In this document: piece by piece, positions 43,396 through 49,470 of the stretch
How the letters are laid out: each line of letters opens with the position of its first letter
Numbering within the stretch: the stretch's first letter is position 1
NCBI RefSeq assembly: GCF_049803795.1
Contig: NZ_JBNAGJ010000005.1
Span: 258,963-322,962 of the forward strand
Length of the DNA: 64,000 bases
From: Thalassobius sp002708925
Lineage (GTDB): Bacteria > Pseudomonadota > Alphaproteobacteria > Rhodobacterales > Rhodobacteraceae
Direction of reading: 5' to 3'
Made by a program: the position numbers and the translations under genes
The notes under the pieces: generated by a model
The model's input: the letters and a program-made list of their open reading frames with translations, nothing else
Told to the model about the DNA's origin: nothing
Databases searched by the model: none

Positions 43396-43734
43396 ATGTC
43401 TGCTCTTTACTGGCTCGCTTACGCCGCTTGGGCGCTCGCAGCAGTTTCGGTGCTGATCGGGCTCACCGATGGCGGGTTTGAGTTTTTCGTCATTGCCATC
43501 TCAATTGCCATTTCTGGCGTTCTGTTCTTCGCCTTTGGGAAGGTGATTTCCCTGCTGAGTGATATTCGCGATTCGCTGGCCTCCCCCACCGACGAGTCCG
43601 AGCAAACTGATCACGATAGCACCTTACCAATGATGCCCCTTTATCCAGGCCAGCCAATCGTTGACGAAGCTGCTCCTCGATCAATAGAAGAAATCTCTAC
43701 CGATCTTGAGCGCCTTAAAAGGACACACGACTAG
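43396..43734 (+). CDS. Moron: small two-helix membrane protein on the opposite strand
   Basis: 112 aa, start at 43396 fixed by AAGGAGG. Two hydrophobic helices (ALYWLAYAAWALAAVSVLIG; FFVIAISIAISGVLFFAFG) followed by a soluble acidic tail (residues ~60-112). It is on the + strand inside a - strand tail operon, the classic position of a lysogenic-conversion or exclusion gene. No homologue recognised. Confidence 0.65.
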   Translation: MSALYWLAYAAWALAAVSVLIGLTDGGFEFFVIAISIAISGVLFFAFGKVISLLSDIRDSLASPTDESEQTDHDSTLPMMPLYPGQPIVDEAAPRSIEEISTDLERLKRTHD

Positions 43735-43763
43735 CGTCGCACAGGTTGAATTGGAGATTTCAA

Positions 43764-44048
43764 ATGATCAGGATTGTGGCCCTCGCGGGCATTCTCGTTG
43801 GATCGCAGGCTTTGGCTGGTCCTGGACTCTACCAAAAGTGCATTGAAGAGCAATTGTCAGTGTTCAGTCTCAGGGATGCTATTGCCGTTAAATCCGCTCA
43901 ATTCGGCGTCAGTTTTCGAAACGTGACAACAGGATCAGATACACCTGCCGCCCGCCAAGCAGACGCTGACTTTAAAGCGCTGTTGGCAGCGGCAAATGCG
44001 CTTGTTGCCTCGCATGACGCTTATTGTCGAGAATTCACGCCAAAATAA
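43764..44048 (+). CDS. Moron: small exported protein
   Basis: 94 aa with GGAG upstream. Signal peptide MIRIVALAGILVGSQALA, mature part ~76 residues with two Cys (LYQKCIEEQ; HDAYCREF) that could form a disulfide. Follows the membrane protein by 29 bases and ends at a bidirectional terminator; the two form an independent + strand cassette. Confidence 0.65.
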   Translation: MIRIVALAGILVGSQALAGPGLYQKCIEEQLSVFSLRDAIAVKSAQFGVSFRNVTTGSDTPAARQADADFKALLAAANALVASHDAYCREFTPK

Positions 44049-44053
44049 ACAAA

Positions 44054-44074
44054 AGCGGCCCACCACGGGCCGCT
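44054..44074. terminator. Bidirectional terminator between moron and - strand genes
   Basis: AGCGGCCC (44054-44061) with GGGCCGCT (44067-44074). Followed by CTCTCTCTTTT on the + strand and by TTTTGTTTATTTT on the - strand. Confidence 0.8.
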
Positions 44075-44083
44075 CTCTCTCTT

Positions 44084-44497
44084 TTACGCGACCAGTGCCC
44101 GCGCTTCTTTCCACAGCGCGCCGGTGTGCCAGTCGTCCAGGGCCTGACCGTTCAGGGTGTCCACGATCAGCTTTGCGGCGAACTCGGCGGCGGTGACGGC
44201 GGGTAGCGCCATTAGTTGATCCACCATCACCTCTCGGGGCTCCCAAAACAGCCGGTCTTGTTCTTCGTCCTCGGCATCGCCGGTCAGGTCGGTTTGGTGG
44301 TCCGCAGCCGCTTGTTCTACCGCTTTAATTTCACGGTACAACCGCATGATTTCGCTGTTTGTTTCGTCTGCCGCCGTTGCGCCGGACGCCATGAGGGAGG
44401 CGAAGCTAAAGACGGGGGCGGTGGTCAGGAAGTTGCGGCGGGAAAACGTGTTTCCTTGGTTTTCGCTGAATGTGTCGCTATGTTTGGCCAGAGCCAT
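44084..44497 (-). CDS. Prophage protein with Tat-type signal
   Basis: 137 aa. FSRRNFLTTAPVFSFASLMA followed by SGATAA is a twin-arginine motif (SRRNFL, Arg at ~20-21) with hydrophobic core and Ala-x-Ala-like site, so the protein may be exported folded. The mature part is helical and acidic (EIMRLYREIKAVEQAAADHQ, LPAVTAAEFAAKLIVDTLNG). Unknown function. First of a block of non-structural genes between the tape measure and tail chaperones. Confidence 0.65.
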   Translation of the reverse strand: MALAKHSDTFSENQGNTFSRRNFLTTAPVFSFASLMASGATAADETNSEIMRLYREIKAVEQAAADHQTDLTGDAEDEEQDRLFWEPREVMVDQLMALPAVTAAEFAAKLIVDTLNGQALDDWHTGALWKEARALVA

Positions 44498-44571
44498 GAT
44501 CTGATCCTCCGTTGATCAGGTTGAGGTTAGGCCTCCGATCAGCGTTGCTGCGCTATCGGGGGCCGATTTGT

Positions 44572-44901
44572 TTAAAGCGGAATATTCTCTTCCGGGGTGG
44601 TATCGCCTGCTAAGCGCAGAAGCGCGATCTTCTCCGCGCGCTCCTCGGTCCATTGACGACCTCGCTCCGACGCCTCTCTCACAACCTCTTGGTTCAGGAC
44701 ATCAAACTCAGCGTCAATCGCGCTCAAGCCCTTGATCGCCTCTGAAATCACATCGCAGGATTCATCCAGCGCCTTGCTGACCGCGATAAGGCGTTCTTCT
44801 TTCGTCAGGCCATCGGCAATCGAGGTAAGGAATGCCCCCTCCGCAACAGCAGACAGGTAATGCAGGTTGGACACCAGTTTTTTGGCTTCGTTGCGGTTCA
44901 T
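44572..44901 (-). CDS. Hypothetical helical prophage protein
   Basis: 109 aa, all-helical and acidic (NRNEAKKLVSNLHYLSAVAE; DVLNQEVVREASERGRQWTE). No membrane segment or known motif. Overlaps the upstream gene by 4 bases (ATGA), so it is coupled to it. Confidence 0.6.
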   Translation of the reverse strand: MNRNEAKKLVSNLHYLSAVAEGAFLTSIADGLTKEERLIAVSKALDESCDVISEAIKGLSAIDAEFDVLNQEVVREASERGRQWTEERAEKIALLRLAGDTTPEENIPL

Positions 44902-45350
44902 GCTTGCGCCCTCACTGCTTCATATAGCTCATCCAAGAGAGTGGCTTCGTGGAGAGTTTCCTCGCCTTTGAGGCGCATGAACTTACGGGCCGCATCAAGA
45001 TCTCTTGGCTCTGCGATCAGATCAGGAACGCTGACATGCTCACCACCATCCAAACGCGGAACGAAATAGGCGACTGCGCCCAATTTCTTGATGTGCGGGA
45101 TCAGGTCAGGATGGACATCTTCAAATGTCCTCTGTCTGGTGTCGGCGTCAGGCTTTCGAATGTAAGCTTTCACCGCGCCCAGCACTCCCAAGCGCAACAT
45201 CCGGTCGCATCCTTCAAGTTCTGCACTGACGACCGTGGTCGGAAACGCTTTCTCGATCACTTCATCTGTTATCAGGCCTGGAACGTCGCCGACCTTCTGG
45301 CGGGCGTCGTCAATCAATTCGTAGAAAGGAAGCAGTGTTGCCTTAAGCAT
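44898..45350 (-). CDS. Hypothetical prophage protein
   Basis: 150 aa. Soluble, mixed alpha/beta; FPTTVVSAELEGCDRMLRLG and IPHIKKLGAVAYFVPRLDGG are its most distinctive stretches. No catalytic signature recognised. Coupled by overlaps to both neighbours in the accessory block. Confidence 0.6.
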   Translation of the reverse strand: MLKATLLPFYELIDDARQKVGDVPGLITDEVIEKAFPTTVVSAELEGCDRMLRLGVLGAVKAYIRKPDADTRQRTFEDVHPDLIPHIKKLGAVAYFVPRLDGGEHVSVPDLIAEPRDLDAARKFMRLKGEETLHEATLLDELYEAVRAQA

Positions 45351-46122
45351 GGCAGGCCTCCTCGAATTTCTTGAGTGTCTGCAGTGCAGCCGCCGTATTC
45401 CGCATCAACCGCGCATGAGTTGTCTTGAGGTCGTCATACTTGGCGATGTGTGAAACCTGATCATCCATCAGCGAGATTTGTTCACAGATGCTGCTGAACC
45501 TTACAACAGCGGAATAATACGGGTCCGGCTCGTAAATTGGGTTCTGTTTCTTTTTCTTGGGCCGCTTTTGGGCCTGCTCAACCGCCGCAATCACACTTCG
45601 CTGCAATTCGGCCCGCGTCGGCTCGCGACGCTCCTCAATGGCCCGATCTAGGGTTTGCTTGACGATGCCCGGCTGGGCCTTTTCCGCGTCACGGATTTTA
45701 CGGGCTGCGTGGATTTCGTCTCGGCGTAGACCAAGGTCGGCGGCTGTGGCGATAGCGTTGTCGTCACCAACGCTATCCCGAAACCGGTCTTGTTGACCTG
45801 ATTTAGCCACCTCCCCCCGCTCCTGCGCGGCGTCGTACTCATCTGCCAGACGCCGTTTTGCCTCGCTCTCGATCATCAAAGCATCAGCCTGCGCGCGATG
45901 AGCCGCCGCAATGAGCGCGTCATGAGCGCCTTTCGCCCGCTGCATCCGTGCCGCCTTCTTGGCTGCGTCGTAGACGACCGAAGCCAGATCGCGGGCATCA
46001 AGAATTTCCGCACTGGACTGTGCGGCCGCCAGTGCCTGCGCGGCTTTGGCCACCATCACCGGCAAGCCATCACCGCTTGCCTGGGGTCTCGAAACTATGT
46101 TACGCGCTTGCGCATTCATCAT
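45343..46122 (-). CDS. ParB-like HTH protein lacking the N-terminal nuclease-like domain
   Basis: 259 aa; the start at 46122 (MMNAQARN) has AAAAGGAG at good spacing. Residues ~25-110 are Ala-rich helices (AKAAQALAAAQSSAEILDAR). An HTH/spacer region follows like that after the ParB core: DNAIATAADLGLRRDEIHAA, RKIRDAEKAQPGIVK, EERREPTRAELQR. The C-terminal part is basic then helical (KRPKKKKQ). No ParB CTPase motif. Likely binds DNA, perhaps as a transcription factor of the accessory block. Confidence 0.55.
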   Translation of the reverse strand: MMNAQARNIVSRPQASGDGLPVMVAKAAQALAAAQSSAEILDARDLASVVYDAAKKAARMQRAKGAHDALIAAAHRAQADALMIESEAKRRLADEYDAAQERGEVAKSGQQDRFRDSVGDDNAIATAADLGLRRDEIHAARKIRDAEKAQPGIVKQTLDRAIEERREPTRAELQRSVIAAVEQAQKRPKKKKQNPIYEPDPYYSAVVRFSSICEQISLMDDQVSHIAKYDDLKTTHARLMRNTAAALQTLKKFEEACHA

Positions 46123-46393
46123 CGGCACTCCTTTTGCCATTGTTGATAGACTCACCGCGCTCCAACGCGGTGCTGTTGCCCTCGGCAGCGGGGGCCTGTC
46201 CGCCAAGATCGCCCCCCGCTGCCGCTTCGAATTTAAGTCCGCTTTTCAGCAATCTACGGATTGCGTCAGCGCGACTTTTACAGCCTGAGGGAACTCCCCA
46301 GGCGTCTATTTCCTCGACAAGGTTCTCCGCCAAGTGCGCGACCACTCGCACCATTTCAGTGCCAGTAGCCGAATTTGCCGCATAAGGATTCAT
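46100..46393 (-). CDS. Ribbon-helix-helix regulator (97 aa)
   Basis: Start at 46393 with AGAGGTG upstream. RHH pattern: beta segment MVRVVAHLAENLVEEIDAWG, then SRADAIRRLLKSGLKFEAAA. An acidic Gly/Ala tail follows. Divergent from the second RHH gene at 46506 across a 112-base region holding a 14-bp perfect palindrome, which one or both probably bind. Confidence 0.65.
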   Translation of the reverse strand: MNPYAANSATGTEMVRVVAHLAENLVEEIDAWGVPSGCKSRADAIRRLLKSGLKFEAAAGGDLGGQAPAAEGNSTALERGESINNGKRSADDECASA

Positions 46394-46444
46394 GGTCTGC
46401 ACCTCTATATGTACATGCAATTGATAACCCAATTTAACACCACG

Positions 46445-46458
46445 TTGACAATTGTCAA
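46445..46458. promoter_or_regulatory. Perfect palindrome TTGACAATTGTCAA, a shared divergent -35/operator
   Basis: The 14-base palindrome contains TTGACA on both strands, so it can be the -35 element for leftward and rightward promoters at once (leftward TTGACA-16-TAAATT). Binding of an RHH dimer pair would block both. It lies between the two divergent RHH genes. Confidence 0.6.
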
Positions 46459-46505
46459 TAACGGTGGGGATTTCTATGCACACCTCAATTACAAAGGGTT
46501 GTGAC

Positions 46506-46982
46506 ATGGAAAACAACAAGGAAGAGGTTGCGTCCACCAGCAAGCGGCGCGTCTACGAGCTCCCTAACGAACTCGTTGAAAGAATTGTGGAGTTTCAGAC
46601 GGCCAGAAGTCTTCCCTCAGAAGTGGAAGCTGTTCGTCGGCTACTGGATATGGCGCTGAAAAGCCGTGATACGATCGAAACACTAGTTGGTCGGTATTTA
46701 AATGCACTGTCGGCGCCTGGAATTGAACCCGGCGAAGCTGCTGGCGTGGTGCTTTCAGGTCATCCGTTGGTCAGGCAAATTTCATTTGAAGAAGACAGCA
46801 TCGTTTTTCACTTTCAGCTTCCAAATAAACCCTTGCAAGCCGTTAAGGTTGTTGATGCAGATCGTATCACGATCTCAGACCCCAGCTCTTATGGGAACGG
46901 CGTTGATTTCGTATACAACGAAAAGAGAACCCCAGGGTTACGCCTGAGAAATAAAGATCTCGATGATGAGATCCCGTTTTAG
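46506..46982 (+). CDS. Ribbon-helix-helix protein ending in an SSB-type DDEIPF tip
   Basis: 158 aa, start at 46506 (MENNKEEVASTSKRR) with AAAGGG upstream. N-terminal RHH: RRVYELPNELVERIVEFQTA, LPSEVEAVRRLLDMALKS. The middle domain is unassigned. The extreme C-terminus, LDDEIPF, matches the acidic-hydrophobic tip by which SSB recruits repair and replication proteins, and equals a segment of this phage's own SSB. It is transcribed against the surrounding - strand genes. Confidence 0.7.
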   Translation: MENNKEEVASTSKRRVYELPNELVERIVEFQTARSLPSEVEAVRRLLDMALKSRDTIETLVGRYLNALSAPGIEPGEAAGVVLSGHPLVRQISFEEDSIVFHFQLPNKPLQAVKVVDADRITISDPSSYGNGVDFVYNEKRTPGLRLRNKDLDDEIPF

Positions 46983-47037
46983 TGGGTCAGCATATGGGTT
47001 TGTCCAAAGTTGAACCCACCACGCCCCGCCCCTCTCC

Positions 47038-47397
47038 CTACCCCTCCCTTTCCATCGGCGAGATCCGGAACGGGCTTTTCCCGGCTTGATTTTCTTCATG
47101 AAAAGACCGGCACATTTCGAACAGCGTTTCGGCCTCCCAGCTATTGCGCACCCGGCCCGTTGCCTGGGCGAAGGGCGCGATCTCGGACCAGCCTGTAGGC
47201 TCCGCACCAAAGCCAAGGCTGCGCGTAGGGCCAAGCTTGAACATGGCCTCGCAGAGATGTTCTGCCAGAAGCAAGTCAGGCAAATCCGGGGTGTCACCGG
47301 ACGCTCTGATTTGCTCCAAACGGGTTTTCTGCTCTCCTTCGATCACCGCACACAAGAACCCGATTTGCGCAGCCCAGAGCGTCAGTGCGTCACGCGC
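47038..47397 (-). CDS. Tail assembly chaperone, frameshift extension (T of G/GT)
   Basis: About 119 residues reached by a -1 shift at the slippery site 47397-47403 from the gene to its right. The frame is open from the slip point (ARDALTLWAAQIGFL, then AVIEGEQKTRLEQIR) to the stop at 47038. Its only internal start would be a TTG at 47355. Contains WSEIAPFAQATGRVRNSWEA. Phage tail chaperones act on tape-measure and tube proteins and are absent from virions. The fusion would be about 307 aa. Confidence 0.7.
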   Translation of the reverse strand, partial: ARDALTLWAAQIGFLCAVIEGEQKTRLEQIRASGDTPDLPDLLLAEHLCEAMFKLGPTRSLGFGAEPTGWSEIAPFAQATGRVRNSWEAETLFEMCRSFHEENQAGKSPFRISPMEREG

Positions 47398-47960
47398 TTT
47401 CCCAGCAGGGCCGCATACTCCGATGCTGCGTCAACGATCTGCTGGGCAAAAGATGCCTGCAACCATTCATTTTCGACCTTGGCCTTGCGCTTGACGAAAT
47501 CTCTTTCCTTTTCCCCGTCATTTTTGACCAGCGGAATAACCCGGCGCCAATGGTGGTCTTCGCTGATTCTGTTCAGCGCCACGAAGGCTGACGCATCTTC
47601 GACGGTCAGTTCTCGGGGGCCGCTGTCACCTTTGGTCTGCATGTTGCGAAATCCCGCGATCAATCTGATGGCGCGATTGTTGATCTGCTCCTCAATCCTC
47701 GACCAGTCGAAATCGACGCTCGCCTCGGCCTCGCCGCCTTCGTCTTTTGCAGCCCTTGCCCGGCGGAAAGCTTCCGTCATGGCGGCGTTCTTTTCGGCGC
47801 GATCTGCCGACAGGATCTCCTCGGACATGGTGCTGCGGATCAGCACGACGCAAGGCTTTTTGCCGTTGGTGATCACCTTGCCTGTTGCTTGATCGCGCAA
47901 TTCATACTCGATCAGATTTTCGGCCGCCGCGCGGGCGTCATATTCTTTCAGAAAATCCAT
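47382..47960 (-). CDS. Tail assembly chaperone (G-like)
   Basis: 192 aa. MDFLKEYDARAAAENLIEYE at the start; helical, charged, ends LLGKRVTH. Located right after the tail tube gene, where gpG-like chaperones lie, and carries G GGA AAG in frame five codons before its stop. Upstream GGAG ribosome site. Confidence 0.7.
   Translation of the reverse strand: MDFLKEYDARAAAENLIEYELRDQATGKVITNGKKPCVVLIRSTMSEEILSADRAEKNAAMTEAFRRARAAKDEGGEAEASVDFDWSRIEEQINNRAIRLIAGFRNMQTKGDSGPRELTVEDASAFVALNRISEDHHWRRVIPLVKNDGEKERDFVKRKAKVENEWLQASFAQQIVDAASEYAALLGKRVTH
47397..47403 (-). other. GGGAAAG slippery heptamer for programmed -1 frameshift
   Basis: Codons CTG GGA AAG place the heptamer as G_GGA_AAG, the same heptamer and phase used by lambda G/GT. 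After slippage the new frame continues GCG CGT GAC without stops into the T region, 14 codons before the only candidate start of that region. Confidence 0.72.
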
Positions 47961-47996
47961 TGGGGGTCTCCGTCATTTTGGGGTCTTGGGGTTTGA

Positions 47997-48028
47997 GGCC
48001 GCGCCGCCAACCCCATCGCGGCGCGGCC
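47997..48028 (-). other. Strong 11-bp hairpin between tail tube and chaperone genes
   Basis: GGCCGCGCCGC (47997-48007) pairs perfectly with GCGGCGCGGCC (48018-48028). There is no T-run. Placed after the abundant tail tube message and before the chaperones, it may protect or process the tube mRNA, or partially terminate, lowering chaperone output. Confidence 0.6.
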
Positions 48029-48059
48029 AGTCCGGTCAGCAGAGAAGGTGCTAACCAGA

Positions 48060-48545
48060 TCAGGCGGGCTCGGTTGCTTTGACCGAAACGGCGTTTTGCT
48101 TGAAGTTGACCGAGAACCCCTCATAGCTGTTGTCCGTCGCCTGGTTTTCGACATAGCTGTGAACATAGCCCTGCGCGTACTCGACCGGATCACCTGCGAC
48201 CGGGGCGGCATCGGCGCCAGACCCACGCACAACTTTGATTGAGCAAACGCTCCCCAATGCCTCTGCAGAATTTTTGACGTCCTCTTGGCCAGCGGTCAAA
48301 GCGCCGTCATCAATCAGGTACGAAGACTGGCTGTCCCGGCCCGAGGCCGCGCCTTTCAGTCCGGTGGTGAATCCCGAAGTCAGGTCCGGCGCATCAATAT
48401 TATTGTGACTGATGCCAAATTGCGGGGCCTGAACCGGATGGTCCACCTTGACCCAGGCCAGTGCCTCGAACCCGGCGGCGTCATTCGTCGCGGGCAGCGC
48501 AGGAGCAAAGAAAATGCTCTTTCCGATGTTTGATTTAGGTGCCAT
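48060..48545 (-). CDS. Major tail tube protein
   Basis: 161 aa. Beta-rich: KSNIGKSIFFAPALPATND, VKVDHPVQAPQFGISHNNID, DAPDLTSGFTTGLKGAASGR. Size and place (after the tail completion genes, before G-like chaperone and tape measure) fit a siphovirus tail tube subunit, which polymerises into the non-contractile tail. Confidence 0.78.
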   Translation of the reverse strand: MAPKSNIGKSIFFAPALPATNDAAGFEALAWVKVDHPVQAPQFGISHNNIDAPDLTSGFTTGLKGAASGRDSQSSYLIDDGALTAGQEDVKNSAEALGSVCSIKVVRGSGADAAPVAGDPVEYAQGYVHSYVENQATDNSYEGFSVNFKQNAVSVKATEPA

Positions 48546-48565
48546 TGCTTTGCCCTTTCAAAAGC

Positions 48566-48590
48566 AAAAAGCCCCGCACGGTGGCAGGGC
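48566..48590 (-). terminator. Terminator hairpin just upstream of the tail tube gene
   Basis: On the - strand GCCCTGC, CACC loop, GTGCGGGGC, then TTTTT, ending about 20 bases before the tail tube ATG. Twin of the hairpin at 37165-37190. Transcripts from the head genes must read through it to express the tail. Confidence 0.7.
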
Positions 48591-48652
48591 CAGTTTGGTT
48601 GGTGTTTGGGTGCCCTCTGTTCGGCGTACGCCAGCCCGAGCGCGGGGCAAAT

Positions 48653-49030
48653 TCAGGTGGTCCAGCCCACGGCGACAGGCACACGCCAGTCGGTATCTGT
48701 TGGGTATCCGCCAAGCACCTGCGAAAGCTTGATCGTCAGATCGCCCAATGGTCCCTTGCGAAAATGCTGCTTCACGGCCTCGGCCAGTTCGTCAGCCTGG
48801 AAGCTGTAGGCGTCCTTTTTGTGCACGACCAGCACAACAACCCGCCCCGAACTGGTCTCGCATGTTCCGGTAAGTGTGGGGTCAATTGTTCTGCGGCTGG
48901 CCATTTGCAACAGCAGATATGGCGGCTCGGGCAGCGGCGAAAGCTTCTTGTTCGGCCATCCAACAGGCGGGCAGTCCGGCAAGGTCAGCAGGTGCTGCGC
49001 AAGGGCGTTCAAAATCTGCGCTGGGGTCAT
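48653..49030 (-). CDS. Tail terminator-like protein
   Basis: 125 aa. TPAQILNALAQHLLTLPDCP, then LLLQMASRRTIDPTLTG and RVVVLVVHKKDAYSFQADEL. Pattern and order match DUF4128-type tail terminator (gpU-like) proteins that cap the tube before head joining. Overlaps the next gene by 4 bases. Confidence 0.65.
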   Translation of the reverse strand: MTPAQILNALAQHLLTLPDCPPVGWPNKKLSPLPEPPYLLLQMASRRTIDPTLTGTCETSSGRVVVLVVHKKDAYSFQADELAEAVKQHFRKGPLGDLTIKLSQVLGGYPTDTDWRVPVAVGWTT

Positions 49031-49470
49031 TTTTTCAACGCCTTTGCGTGATGGTCGATGCGTTCACCGAACTTGGCGGCATTTTCCGTCGCAAAGAAGC
49101 GGCCCGGTACATCTACATCGCCGCCGTAGTCTGTGTCCTCATCACTTGCGATACGAAACCCGAACTCATGCGCCGCCGCATGTGGTGCCTGCCATTCAAA
49201 TGTCTGAATGGTGCCGGGTTCGATCAAACCGACAACTTCGGGGCTTTTGCCGATATGTTGTTCATCCAAATGCAGGCTCTTGATCAGTTCGGCGGTGTCA
49301 ACTGCGATCTTCCCGGTCTCGAAGGTGCCGCCGGTCTGGCTCACAGGGTCCTGTGGTGTCTGCGCCCCCTCGATCACGTCCTGCACGGCCTCATTGAGGA
49401 CGTAGCGCACGTCTTCTTTGATGTTGCCAACCTCAGCAGCAAGGTATCCGGCCCAGCCAATTTTCGACAT
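49027..49470 (-). CDS. HK97-gp10-like tail completion protein
   Basis: 147 aa; start at 49470 (MSKIGWAGYLAAEVGNIKED) with AAGGGG upstream, sharing one base with the stop of the minor head gene. TGGTFETGKIAVDTAELIKS, HAAAHEFGFRIAS and the C-terminal FFATENAAKFGERIDHHAKA fit gp10-like neck proteins, although shorter than most. Confidence 0.65.
   Translation of the reverse strand: MSKIGWAGYLAAEVGNIKEDVRYVLNEAVQDVIEGAQTPQDPVSQTGGTFETGKIAVDTAELIKSLHLDEQHIGKSPEVVGLIEPGTIQTFEWQAPHAAAHEFGFRIASDEDTDYGGDVDVPGRFFATENAAKFGERIDHHAKALKK

Noticed and set aside
46938..47297. 119-codon - strand frame overlapping the T-like chaperone region
   Set aside because: Arg/Ser-rich composition, no start context; the other frame is continuous with the slippery site.
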